Assembly (NCBI RefSeq): GCF_025561425.1
Contig: NZ_CP094824.1
Coordinates: 372,001-436,000, forward strand
Origin: Mammaliicoccus sciuri
Lineage (GTDB): Bacteria > Bacillota > Bacilli > Staphylococcales > Staphylococcaceae
Direction: 5' to 3'
DNA: 64,000 bases
How positions within the stretch are numbered: the stretch's first letter is position 1; each line of letters starts with the position of its first letter. A program made the translations under genes and the position numbers. The notes under the pieces were generated by a model. It was not told where the DNA came from. It ran no database searches and saw only the letters and a program-made list of their open reading frames with translations. Of this stretch, positions 27,265 to 36,327 are shown piece after piece.

Positions 27265-28110
27265 ATGTTTGAATTCCATAATATTTCTACAAAAAATAAA
27301 GAATATGTAGATACTAAAGAGAAATATGCTCATGAATTAAAGAATTTTGAAAAATATGCAGAAGACTTAACAAATAAAGCGGGTAAAGCAATTAAAGGTA
27401 GTCAGAAAGCAAGTTCATATAAGAGAAGTTTAGTAAGATTAATCATAGGCTATAATTTAATTTTTAACGAAACAATAGAATCCATTGAAGATTTTGAAAC
27501 ATATAAAAAGTTATTGAAGATAACTGAATTAAAAGGTTTTAAAGAATTCAATAAAAATACTAATCATTTTTATAGTGCAACTATAGGGTGTTTATTATCT
27601 TATTTAACAAGTTTAAATTCTATAAATGAAGATGAAGTTGATTTATTATTAAATAATCCAAATCCAAATCAAGAAACAAATAACTTAATAAATTTTGGTG
27701 AGAGTGAAGTTAAGAAGGTAAAACGAAAGAATAAAAAATTAGTGCATGATAAATTATATTATCCAAGAAATTACAATGAAAGTTTAAGAGCCAAAATAAA
27801 TAGTAATTATCAATGTGAATATGATGAAAATCATAAAACTTTTATTAATGAATGGGACAGAAATCCACACGTTGAAGCACATCACCTAATACCCATGGCT
27901 GCACAAAGTCTATATGATCTCTCAATAGATTTTTCTGAAAACATAGTAAGCTTATGTCCGAATTGCCATAGAAGAATTCATCATGCAGTTAATAAAGATA
28001 AGAAGGAAATGTTGGAATATTTCTTTAACAATAGAAAAGATATATATAGTGAAAGAGGTATTGATATAACATTGAAAGAATTATATAGAATGTATGGTAT
28101 TTTAAGATGA
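27265..28110 (+). CDS. HNH endonuclease, restriction-like
   Basis: 281 residues. Residues 1-170 are Lys/Glu-rich, helical and unrecognised. The C-terminal part is a zinc-type HNH domain: YQCEYDENHKTF, then HVEAHHLIPMAAQ, then ENIVSLCPNCHRRIHHA, with the His-His, Asn and His metal residues and the CxxC pair. This arrangement is seen in McrA-like and other stand-alone restriction nucleases, suggesting defence against modified or foreign DNA. No methyltransferase lies beside it. The ATG at 27265 has AAAGGAG seven bases upstream. AT content is higher than in its neighbours. Confidence 0.75.
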   Translation: MFEFHNISTKNKEYVDTKEKYAHELKNFEKYAEDLTNKAGKAIKGSQKASSYKRSLVRLIIGYNLIFNETIESIEDFETYKKLLKITELKGFKEFNKNTNHFYSATIGCLLSYLTSLNSINEDEVDLLLNNPNPNQETNNLINFGESEVKKVKRKNKKLVHDKLYYPRNYNESLRAKINSNYQCEYDENHKTFINEWDRNPHVEAHHLIPMAAQSLYDLSIDFSENIVSLCPNCHRRIHHAVNKDKKEMLEYFFNNRKDIYSERGIDITLKELYRMYGILR

Positions 28111-28193
28111 TTCAATATGAATATAAGAATAATTTAAATATCAAATGAAGTTTCTAAAAATTCACATTCAAAATTAAATATATTTTAATTTCT

Positions 28194-28225
28194 AGACACA
28201 ACATAAAAATGTTGTGTCTTATTTT
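28194..28225 (+). terminator. Terminator after the HNH gene
   Basis: AGACACAACAT pairs with ATGTTGTGTCT around AAAA, followed by TATTTTGTTTT. The region 28226-28570 has no supportable gene. Confidence 0.85.
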
Positions 28226-28437
28226 GTTTTAATAAGTATCTCTCACTAAATTCAAGTATAGATTAAGATGTGTTATGACTTTTTTAAAAACTATTTCTCC
28301 ATCTTTTTTAGTTTAGCAGCAATAAATATAAGTGCGCGTTCCATGGGAAATTTTTAAATTCCTATGAATAAAATCACGCTCATTATATTCTGTTTATTGG
28401 CACGACCAATTCGTATATCTACCTCGTAACTACTATC

Positions 28438-28483
28438 TGTTAATAATCAATAATATTATTTACCCGATTATTGATTATTAACA
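28438..28483. repeat. Perfect 17-bp inverted repeat, 12-nt spacer
   Basis: TGTTAATAATCAATAAT (28438-28454) and ATTATTGATTATTAACA (28467-28483) are exact complements in the spacer before the heme operon. There is no T-run. It may be an operator, an attachment or recombination site, or a remnant of a mobile element. Confidence 0.7.
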
Positions 28484-28570
28484 CATCCTAAATTATTCCA
28501 TTCTAACAATTTTTAAATTTCGTGAAATAAAATTCGCATAATCAATTATTTATTAAAATAGAAAATAACA

Positions 28571-28599
28571 TTGACATTGATAACCATTATCAATTAAAT
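28571..28599 (+). promoter_or_regulatory. Fur box inside the promoter of the heme-uptake operon
   Basis: ATTGATAACCATTATCAAT (28576-28594) is a near-perfect 19-bp Fur palindrome. It overlaps TTGACA (28571-28576), which with 17-bp spacing gives a weak TTAAAT minus-10. Iron-loaded Fur would block the promoter, as in known isd loci. Confidence 0.85.
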
Positions 28600-28646
28600 T
28601 ATAAGGTGGAAGGAGAATTTCAATAAATTTACAAAGGAGGTATATT

Positions 28647-29330
28647 ATGCAAAGGTTAAAACAGTTTTTAAATATTGGGTTATTAGTACTTATTTTATTA
28701 TCAGTAGGTGTGGGTAAAGTGGCTTCTGCTGATGTGAAAGATGGTACTTATGACGTTAATTACACAGTATTGAAACATGGTACTTCAGATGTTTCGATTG
28801 CAAATGATTATTTTAATAAACCAGGTAAGTTAGTTGTTAAGAATGGTGAAAAGCAACTTCAATTAACGATGAATCATAGCCATTGGATTAAAGGTATTAC
28901 AGTTGATGGTTCTGCTGAGAGTATCGTAAGTGAAGACAAAGGTTCAGACGTTAGAACGTCTAGCTTCAAAGTGAATTCGACATCTGGACAACTTGCTGGA
29001 ACAATTGATGTTTATATCAATGAAAAAGTCGATGGTAAACCGTTCTTATACGATAACAAATACAAAATCACATTTGACGTGAAAGAACCTTCTGGCCAAG
29101 CTGCAGCAGTTTCATCTAGTGATGCTTCTAAGAATTCAACAGCAGCTGCATCTTCTAGTTCAAATAGTAGTACACCATCTAATGGTTCTACTACAACTTC
29201 ACAAGATGTGAAAAATCCTCAAACGAGCGCAGGCACACCGGTAATGATCACAGTCCTTCCAATTGTTGCAGGTATGTTATTAATCGTTACGTTTATGTTC
29301 AATAAAAAATTGAAAAGAGGTCATAATTAA
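28647..29330 (+). CDS. isdC: IsdC-like single-NEAT heme protein, sortase B substrate
   Basis: 227 residues: signal peptide (cleaved near ASA, residue 28), one NEAT domain (about 30-150) with the heme-ligand pattern YDNKY at its last strands, a Ser/Thr-rich linker, and the sorting signal NPQTS, a hydrophobic helix and KKLKRGHN. NPQT-type signals are read by sortase B, which buries the protein in the wall. It probably relays heme from outer NEAT proteins to IsdE. First gene of the operon; AAAGGAGG site. Confidence 0.88.
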   Translation: MQRLKQFLNIGLLVLILLSVGVGKVASADVKDGTYDVNYTVLKHGTSDVSIANDYFNKPGKLVVKNGEKQLQLTMNHSHWIKGITVDGSAESIVSEDKGSDVRTSSFKVNSTSGQLAGTIDVYINEKVDGKPFLYDNKYKITFDVKEPSGQAAAVSSSDASKNSTAAASSSSNSSTPSNGSTTTSQDVKNPQTSAGTPVMITVLPIVAGMLLIVTFMFNKKLKRGHN

Positions 29331-30904
29331 TGAAGAAAAGTGTTAAGTCACTATTAGCGTTTTCTTTATTATTCTCAACTCTTGCATTCAATACTTATGA
29401 ACCGCTTAGTCATACAACAATGAAAAAAGTTGAAGCAGCAGAAGAACAAGCATCAGCAGTGGAAAGTAAGGCAATTGATTTTGTAGTTAATAAAGATAAA
29501 TCAAATGAAGTCTCTTATATGGATCAATATATGGTAAAACCAGCAAAGGTATATTTTGAAAATGGGGAAACGTATGTTGAGATGACTTTGAAAAGTGCTT
29601 CTTATTGGAAGTCATTTGAACTGTATGATGAATCAGGCGCGATTGCCATTCAAACATTTAAAGAAGACCATCAAGCTGATACTAAAGTCATTAAGTTTAA
29701 AGTTAAACCAGGTAGCCAATCGCTTACTTCAAAAGTTCACATTGTTGTACCGGCAATCAATTATGACAACAAATATACAACTCATGTAAATTTTAAAGAA
29801 GTTATTCCTAGTGCACCGACAACTCAGAATTCAAATCAACAAGATACAGGAAAAGTAGATAAAAACGATAAAGCGAAAGATGATTCAAACCAATCAATGA
29901 CTGACCAAAAGCAGGATAATACGAATCAGAATGTAGAAGATACACAACAAGCACCTTCAAAGGATTCAAATCATGAGAAACGACAAACAGAACTTCCAAA
30001 GCAAGATACACTTAAGAACACAACACCAAAGAACGATGAAAAGCCGATAACAAAAAAAGAAGTGCCAATTCCTGATAAAGTTAAAAATCCGTCTGGCTCC
30101 AACCAAGGATCAACTCAACAAGAAAAAGCAACTTCAACATTAGGTTACATGGTCTATAAAAATGGTTCAAGTGAAATCTCTTATATGGACCAATATATGG
30201 TGAAACCTGCACGTATTGTTGAAGAAAATGGTAAACAATATGTAGAAATCACATTGAAATCAGCTTCATATTGGAAGTCGTTTGAATTATTCGATCATGA
30301 TAAGAAATTAAATGTCACAACTGTGTCAGAAGATCAATCTGCAGATACAAAAATCATTCGATTTGAAATGCCGAAAGATTTAAAAGTACTGACATCTAAA
30401 GTTCACATTTTTGTACCAGCAATTAATTACGACAATCATTACACAACACGAATTGAATTTGATAAAGAAGCGGCATCTAGCAATGTAAATACAAGCACAA
30501 GTGATGAACAACAACAACCTGTTAGCACATCAAGTAAAGATGATGACACTAAAGGTCATGATTCTACAAATGTTCAACACAATCAGACAACACAAACAGA
30601 TGACCAAAAATCCGAATCTTCGAATGTTTCATCTGGAGTAAATAGTTTAACAAATCATAGTTCATCAACTGCCACACCTACAAATCAAGCTGTGACAAGT
30701 GATAACAATGCAACAAGTTCTACAACTGCAGATAAAGCTAATCCAAGTTTCGATCGTAACGCAGATGGTTCAACTAACATGAAACTCGTTAATCCTTCAA
30801 CAAGTAGCAGTGGAGATGCGATGACATATGCACTTATCTTCAGTGGTGCAGTATTGTTATTAGCTGGTTCATTCTTCTTAGGTAAGAAGCGAGCATCTAA
30901 ATGA
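29330..30904 (+). CDS. Two-NEAT heme-binding wall protein, probable sortase B substrate
   Basis: 524 residues. Signal peptide (residues 1-36, VEAAE), NEAT1 (about 48-162), a Gln/Asn/Lys-rich linker, NEAT2 (about 270-385), a Ser/Thr-rich region, and the C-terminal signal NPSTS followed by a hydrophobic helix and KKRASK. Both NEATs have the SYMDQYMVKPA helix and a YDNxY motif (INYDNKY, INYDNHY) that supplies heme ligands, so both should bind heme. The two NEATs are close duplicates. S. aureus IsdA/B/H use LPxTG; the NPxT-type signal here suggests sortase B. The start overlaps isdC's stop by one base. Confidence 0.85.
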   Translation: MKKSVKSLLAFSLLFSTLAFNTYEPLSHTTMKKVEAAEEQASAVESKAIDFVVNKDKSNEVSYMDQYMVKPAKVYFENGETYVEMTLKSASYWKSFELYDESGAIAIQTFKEDHQADTKVIKFKVKPGSQSLTSKVHIVVPAINYDNKYTTHVNFKEVIPSAPTTQNSNQQDTGKVDKNDKAKDDSNQSMTDQKQDNTNQNVEDTQQAPSKDSNHEKRQTELPKQDTLKNTTPKNDEKPITKKEVPIPDKVKNPSGSNQGSTQQEKATSTLGYMVYKNGSSEISYMDQYMVKPARIVEENGKQYVEITLKSASYWKSFELFDHDKKLNVTTVSEDQSADTKIIRFEMPKDLKVLTSKVHIFVPAINYDNHYTTRIEFDKEAASSNVNTSTSDEQQQPVSTSSKDDDTKGHDSTNVQHNQTTQTDDQKSESSNVSSGVNSLTNHSSSTATPTNQAVTSDNNATSSTTADKANPSFDRNADGSTNMKLVNPSTSSSGDAMTYALIFSGAVLLLAGSFFLGKKRASK

Positions 30905-31785
30905 AGATCAAATCGCTATTAAGTTTAATCCTTATATGTAGCTGTCTACTTGCGGCATGTAATATCAACTTTAGTAAATCATCAGAACCTGCAAGTAAAC
31001 AGAAAAAAGAAGAATTCAGAATCGTACCAACTACTGTAGCTTTAACGGAAACTTTAGATGCATTAGATTTAGATATCGTAGGTAAACCGACAACTTATAA
31101 AGATTTACCGAAGCGATACAAAGATGTACCTGAAATTGGTCAGCCTAAGAAACCGAATGTTGAAGTTGTGAAATCACTTAATCCAACACATGTATTAACG
31201 GTTACAACAATTAAATCTGAGATGGATCCTGTGTTTGAACAACTTAAAATGAAAGGTACTTATTATGATTACGACAGTTTAAATGGTTTGAAGAAATCTA
31301 TCACCGAAATGGGTAATACGTTCAATCGTAAAGAACAGGCTAAAAAGCTTAATAAAAAGTTTGATAATGCCGAAGCAGAAATTAAAGCTAAGATTCAAGG
31401 TAAAAAACGCCCTAAAGTACTAATTCTTATGGGTGTGCCTGGTAGTTATCTTGTAGCAACAGAACACTCTTATATAGGTGATTTAGTGAAAATTGCCGGA
31501 GGAGAGAATGTTATACAAAATGAATCAAGAGCTTATTTAGCTTCTAATACGGAAGAGCTTTATAAAGTTAATCCGGATATTATTTTAAGATTGCAACATG
31601 GTTTTCCAGACCAAGTTAGAGAAATGTTTAAGAAAGAGTTTAGTACAAATGATATATGGAAACACTTTGACGCAGTTAAAAATAATAGAGTTTATGATTT
31701 AGAAGAAATTCCATTTGGCATAACAGCAAGTATTAAAGCTGACGATGCGTTAGTACAGCTTTATGACATTTTATATAATAAGTAA
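30901..31785 (+). CDS. isdE: Heme ABC transporter substrate-binding lipoprotein IsdE
   Basis: 294 residues. The lipobox LLAAC places the lipidated Cys near residue 20. The rest is a helical-backbone iron/heme-binding fold (VVKSLNPTHVLT, IGDLVKIAGGENVI). A His in RLQHGFPDQV sits where IsdE's axial heme ligand is expected. It receives heme from NEAT proteins on the outer face of the membrane. The start overlaps the previous stop (ATGA). Confidence 0.88.
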   Translation: MKIKSLLSLILICSCLLAACNINFSKSSEPASKQKKEEFRIVPTTVALTETLDALDLDIVGKPTTYKDLPKRYKDVPEIGQPKKPNVEVVKSLNPTHVLTVTTIKSEMDPVFEQLKMKGTYYDYDSLNGLKKSITEMGNTFNRKEQAKKLNKKFDNAEAEIKAKIQGKKRPKVLILMGVPGSYLVATEHSYIGDLVKIAGGENVIQNESRAYLASNTEELYKVNPDIILRLQHGFPDQVREMFKKEFSTNDIWKHFDAVKNNRVYDLEEIPFGITASIKADDALVQLYDILYNK

Positions 31786-31797
31786 AGAGGTTAAAAC

Positions 31798-32772
31798 ATG
31801 AAAAAATATTCGCGACTCACGTTCTGGATCATGTTATGTATGCTTGTCATAACAATTTATATATCGCTTGTAAGTGGGAAGTTACCTTTAAGTATAGAAC
31901 AAATCATCACGAAACTTACAACAGGTACTGAACCTCAAGTAGATGCAGTTATTGATTTACGCATGCCAAGAATATTCATCGCGTTATTTGTTGGAGCTGC
32001 TCTGAGTGTATCAGGAGCTTTGCTACAAGCGGTATTACAAAATCCTCTAGCTGAAGCGAATATTATTGGTGTGACATCTGGTGCACTTGTTGCACGAGGT
32101 GTCATACTTATATTTTTACCTACCTTGTATTTTTATTTACCGATATTCGTCTTTATTGGTGGGGTTATACCGTTTCTTATATTATTCCTATTAGTATCTC
32201 GTTATCACATAACACCGATTAGACTCATATTAGTAGGTGTTGCGATATACGCCATGTTAAATGGTGTAATAGAGGTTTTATCTATGAGTCCTGTTATGCA
32301 GTTACCAACAGGTTTAACGATGAAAGTATGGCAAGATGTCTATATAATCGCCGTCATGTCAACAATAGGGATTATATTCGCACTCGTGTTAGTAAACAAA
32401 GTGAACTTGTTATCATTTGAAGATAAACAAGCGCATAATATTGGTTTTAATATTACGAAATACCGCCTCATCGTCGGTTTAGTTGCTGTATTTTTAGCAA
32501 GTAGCGCAACAGCTATCGTAGGTCAATTAGCTTTTGTAGGCTTAATCGTGCCACATATTATAAGACGTATCGTTGGAACGAATTATAAAAAGGTCATACC
32601 ATATTCCATTATATTTGGTGCCTGGCTTGTATTATTAGCAGACACGGTAGGTCGAACAATAGCGCCACCTTTAGAAATACCAGCGAGTACGATTACAACT
32701 GTAGTAGGTGGGCCATTCTTGATTTACCTTATTTGTAAAGGAGCGTATGTCCATGCGAACAGAGAACGTTAG
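31798..32772 (+). CDS. isdF: Heme ABC transporter permease IsdF (FecCD family)
   Basis: 324 residues with about nine membrane helices. FecCD signatures are present: DLRMPRIFIALFVGAALSVSGALLQ near the N-terminus, and GQLAFVGLIVPHIIRRIVG with AGTVGRT-like ADTVGRTIAPP near the C-terminus. It forms the membrane channel for IsdE-delivered heme. It lies 12 bp after isdE and overlaps the ATPase gene. Confidence 0.9.
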   Translation: MKKYSRLTFWIMLCMLVITIYISLVSGKLPLSIEQIITKLTTGTEPQVDAVIDLRMPRIFIALFVGAALSVSGALLQAVLQNPLAEANIIGVTSGALVARGVILIFLPTLYFYLPIFVFIGGVIPFLILFLLVSRYHITPIRLILVGVAIYAMLNGVIEVLSMSPVMQLPTGLTMKVWQDVYIIAVMSTIGIIFALVLVNKVNLLSFEDKQAHNIGFNITKYRLIVGLVAVFLASSATAIVGQLAFVGLIVPHIIRRIVGTNYKKVIPYSIIFGAWLVLLADTVGRTIAPPLEIPASTITTVVGGPFLIYLICKGAYVHANRER

Positions 32773-33613
32773 TTTCAAATACCAGCGAAATCATATTTTT
32801 AAATCGTTAAACATACAACTCAAAAAGCACGCCATTACAACTATCATCGGACCTAATGGATCAGGTAAATCAACATTGTTACAAATATTATCACGTAATT
32901 TAGAGCCGAGTGAAGGTATTGTTTATATAGATAATCATGCTATTTCATCATTAAATATAAAGACGTTAGCAAGGCAGTTAGCAACCGTACATCAAAATAA
33001 CCGTGCGCCAGAAGATTTTACAGTAAAAGAAGTTGTACAGTGTGGCAGATATAGTTACCAATCCATATTGAAGAAAGATATCAAACAAGAAGAAGTCATT
33101 CAGCATGTGTTACATCAACTAGAACTAGAAGACTATCAAGATAAACCCATTAGTGAATTGTCAGGCGGAGAATTACAACGTGTGTATATCGCAATGTCAC
33201 TTGCGCAAGAACCACAATATATGTTGCTAGATGAACCAACGACATACTTAGATTTTAACTATCAATATCAAGTGTTGGACATTATACGATCACTGAAAGA
33301 GAACTTTAATATCACCATTATTATGGTGTTACATGACATTAACCAAGCGATAGAATATAGCGATGAAATCGTATGTATACATAACAATCAAGTCATCCAA
33401 GGACCTCCAGAAGAAGTCGTAACAGAATCCTTTATTTCACGCGTATATAATATCGATGCGAAAATCATCCATGACCCAGAATGTGGCATGCTGATTTGTA
33501 AGAGAAAGGGCAGAGCGCCGCATGAAAATCATCATGAAAATCATCATGAAAATCATTCAAATAGCATTAGTCGCTGTCATTATATGGTCTGGATATGTCA
33601 TGTTTCACAATAA
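32753..33613 (+). CDS. Heme/iron ABC transporter ATPase (FecE/FhuC-like)
   Basis: 286 residues. Walker A GPNGSGKST, signature LSGGELQRVYIAM, Walker B YMLLDEPTTYLD and H-loop VLHDINQA are intact. It powers IsdF. S. aureus isd has no ATPase of its own and borrows FhuC, so this operon is more complete. The last ~30 residues (HENHHENHHENHSN...) come from a 12-bp repeat and overlap the srtB start by 92 bp. That tail is not family-like. ATG 32753 fits the AAAGGAG spacing better than 32747. Confidence 0.88.
   Translation: MRTENVSFKYQRNHIFKSLNIQLKKHAITTIIGPNGSGKSTLLQILSRNLEPSEGIVYIDNHAISSLNIKTLARQLATVHQNNRAPEDFTVKEVVQCGRYSYQSILKKDIKQEEVIQHVLHQLELEDYQDKPISELSGGELQRVYIAMSLAQEPQYMLLDEPTTYLDFNYQYQVLDIIRSLKENFNITIIMVLHDINQAIEYSDEIVCIHNNQVIQGPPEEVVTESFISRVYNIDAKIIHDPECGMLICKRKGRAPHENHHENHHENHSNSISRCHYMVWICHVSQ
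33522..33557 (+). repeat. 12-bp triplicate at the ATPase/srtB overlap
   Basis: ATGAAAATCATC occurs three times in tandem (33522, 33534, 33546, the last with one change). In the ATPase frame each unit reads HENH-like residues; in the srtB frame each reads MKII. Copy-number change keeps both frames and changes the number of srtB start codons. Confidence 0.9.
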
Positions 33614-34253
33614 ACAAGAAGATAAAGAAGCGGAAGAACGCTACATTCATTTACAACAAAATTATACACAAATGACAAACACCAATACCGTGCGACCACA
33701 ATTCAAACAACTCAGCAACATCAACAAAGATATCATAGGGTGGATACATCTAGAAGGCACATCATTGAACTATCCAATACTACAATCGAAAGACAACAAA
33801 GACTACTTAAAGAAAGACTTTGAACTACAAGAAAGCAGAAAAGGTAGTATCTTTATGGATTATCGTAATACACCAAAGCACGATAAAATGAATACCGTCA
33901 TATATGGACATCACGTAGGAGATAACACCATGTTTGACGTCGTAGAAAAATATTTAGATCAATCATTTTATAATCAACATAAAACAATCCAGTACGACAC
34001 ACAATACGGTAAATATCAATTAGAAGTCATTAGCGCCTATGAAACAACAACAAAAGATAATTACATACAAACAGACTTTAAAGACAAAGCAACATATGAA
34101 CAATTTCTAGAACAAACATTAAAAAAATCACAAATCTCAACAACAACAGAAGTTAATAAAGACGACAAGATCGTCACCCTCTCAACATGTGAAGACCCAT
34201 ATTCACTCACATCAGGACGAATCGTCGTCGTAGCCAAACTCGTAAAAGTATAA
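33522..34253 (+). CDS. srtB: Class B sortase
   Basis: Up to 243 residues. One N-terminal membrane anchor (IIQIALVAVIIWSGYVMF) is followed by a sortase domain. The catalytic His is in YGHHVGDNTMF, the Cys (residue 223) in TLSTC, and the Arg in SGRIVVV. SrtB cleaves NPxT-type signals and attaches IsdC-like proteins to peptidoglycan. Three in-frame ATGs (33522, 33534, 33546) within the 12-bp repeat could each start translation, and no strong RBS decides between them. Confidence 0.92.
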   Translation: MKIIMKIIMKIIQIALVAVIIWSGYVMFHNKQEDKEAEERYIHLQQNYTQMTNTNTVRPQFKQLSNINKDIIGWIHLEGTSLNYPILQSKDNKDYLKKDFELQESRKGSIFMDYRNTPKHDKMNTVIYGHHVGDNTMFDVVEKYLDQSFYNQHKTIQYDTQYGKYQLEVISAYETTTKDNYIQTDFKDKATYEQFLEQTLKKSQISTTTEVNKDDKIVTLSTCEDPYSLTSGRIVVVAKLVKV

Positions 34254-34653
<400 letters not shown>

Positions 34654-34945
34654 GTGGGGTAAGATATAAAATAATAAACAATATACATAAAAAGTTTGTT
34701 TGATTTAAACTTCTAGCATTCATTAAAACATTTATACAATGAAAGTAATTTAGATTTTCAATATTCATAATCTTTAATATTGAATAGTTAAAAATGTAAT
34801 TTGTTTCTTTTGGAAAAAATTAAAGTATCTTTTTTATTTTTTATTGTGCATAATCTTAATAAGTGTTGTAAAATATTACTAATAGTAAAAAATAAACGGC
34901 TTTCATTAGCTATTAATATGTAGCTTATAAAGGGGTGTAAGCTTT

Positions 34946-35788
34946 TTGAGTAATATTGAAAATAGTAGTTATAAATACAGGTTAGAAGATGAAAGAAAGT
35001 ATATTAATAACTGGCAAATTCAAACACAATGGATGAAATTTTTTGAGTGTATAGGTAAATTTGTCCAAACTAAAAATAACATAAATTTATATATATCTTA
35101 CATAGATGAAATATTGCCAGCATTGTTTATTTCAAAAGGGATTATAGAAAGTCAATTAGAGTATTATAAGCACTATGATGATATTCCAAAATTAGTAGTA
35201 GGAGATGAAATAGCCTTACTAACTGATTCGAAGAATGAAATATGGAGAAAAGCAAAAGTTTTGGAAGTATATTACGACTCGTCGAAGATAGCGCTTAATC
35301 CATTTGCAAAACTAAAGATAATTCTAGGGAAAAACAATACATATGATAATCATATACCATTTAGAGATTGGAATACTAAAATAAGATTGAATCCAAACTT
35401 TAAAAGTACAGCTGGATCAAAAGTTAAATTAGATGACAGTATAAGTGATTTTTTACGTAGAAAATATAGTGTTAATTATTTAAAAAACCTCAAAATGAAA
35501 AATCAGAATATTGTGAATCTAATAGGGAATAATATCGAGCAAACGATTTATGATTATATGAAGATATTTAATTTTAATAATGAAAAGCATCATTATAAAT
35601 TAGATGATATTATTCAGCACAGTGGAAATGCAAAAAATTATTCTAATACACAGATTATTAAATCTAGAAATTATACAAATGATATTAACAATAATGAAGT
35701 GTCAATTTTTTTAGGTGATAATTCTAGCCTTATCTTTTCTGAATATAGGACTGAGAGAAATATATTTATTTCAAATAGAAAAAAATAA
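34946..35788 (+). CDS. Unrecognised protein, possibly cut short by a frameshift
   Basis: 280 residues from a TTG start with AAAGGGGTG upstream. No family is recognised. The N-terminal 80 residues look helical; residues 85-135 form a beta-rich stretch (VVGDEIALLTDSKNEIWRKAKVLEVYYDSSKIALN); the C-terminus is Asn-rich. No signal peptide or membrane helix. The frame ends at TAA right after a seven-A run (35780-35786). With six As the frame would continue to 35933, which looks coding, so the intact product may be about 329 residues. Strongly AT-rich, typical of acquired genes. It forms a pair with the next gene. Confidence 0.55.
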   Translation: MSNIENSSYKYRLEDERKYINNWQIQTQWMKFFECIGKFVQTKNNINLYISYIDEILPALFISKGIIESQLEYYKHYDDIPKLVVGDEIALLTDSKNEIWRKAKVLEVYYDSSKIALNPFAKLKIILGKNNTYDNHIPFRDWNTKIRLNPNFKSTAGSKVKLDDSISDFLRRKYSVNYLKNLKMKNQNIVNLIGNNIEQTIYDYMKIFNFNNEKHHYKLDDIIQHSGNAKNYSNTQIIKSRNYTNDINNNEVSIFLGDNSSLIFSEYRTERNIFISNRKK

Positions 35789-35933
35789 CTTACAGCATCA
35801 GGAAATTTTCTTAGAAAGTTTCTTAAACGATAGCTATAGCAACAATTGTTTAGAGGTTAATAAAGAAATTAAAGAGTTTTTAAAGAAATATAAAATTGAG
35901 ATTCCGAAAGGGGTTGAAATTTATGGGTATTAA
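35789..35933 (+). other. Likely C-terminal extension of the preceding gene in another frame
   Basis: After the A-run at 35780-35786 the neighbouring frame reads NNLQHQEIFLESF... and then NKEIKEFLKKYKIEIPKGVEIYGY, a natural-looking helical tail. It ends 11 bp inside the next gene's start, as expected for coupled genes. It is either a frameshift mutation, slippage on the A-run, or a sequencing error. Confidence 0.5.
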
Positions 35934-36327
35934 TAAAATTAATCTATTGAATGATTATAGTAACCAAACTAATTCAATATATAATATACAAGTTCAATCA
36001 AAAGAAATTGAGGAATTACATGATTTATTTAATAAAATTAAGAAAGAAATATATAGTGAAGGATTAAATGAACTTAATGAAGAATTTAGGAATTTGAAAT
36101 ATATATATTATAGGTTAATTAATACTTTAAAACCATATAATGATGAACTACGAGATAGGTTTGATCAAGATGATTGGGAAAAATTTACATCTATATTACG
36201 AAAATTTAATTCAATTAATGAAAACATGGAAGTATACTTAAAAAAATTTGTATATTTAATAAAGTTATTTCAAAAGGGAAAAGTTATTAATGAATTAAAA
36301 TTAGAAGTGGAGTCACTATATACCTAA
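35923..36327 (+). CDS. Unrecognised helical protein
   Basis: 134 residues, almost wholly helical and charged (SKEIEELHDLFNKIKKEIY, LRKFNSINENMEVYLKKFVYLIKLFQKG), likely coiled coil. No family recognised. AAAGGGG lies before ATG 35923, and its start overlaps the extension frame of the previous gene, suggesting translational coupling and a two-protein system. Its last 12 bp overlap the convergent LytTR pseudogene. AT content matches its partner. Confidence 0.6.
   Translation: MGINKINLLNDYSNQTNSIYNIQVQSKEIEELHDLFNKIKKEIYSEGLNELNEEFRNLKYIYYRLINTLKPYNDELRDRFDQDDWEKFTSILRKFNSINENMEVYLKKFVYLIKLFQKGKVINELKLEVESLYT

Noticed and set aside
28290-28420. Short minus-strand frames such as MERALIFIAAKLKKMEK as a degraded gene
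   Set aside because: Too short and broken to assign to any family; no upstream start or continuing frame.
30901-31785. Generic siderophore-binding protein for the isdE gene
   Set aside because: Position inside the NEAT/srtB/isdG operon and a candidate axial His make heme the better ligand.
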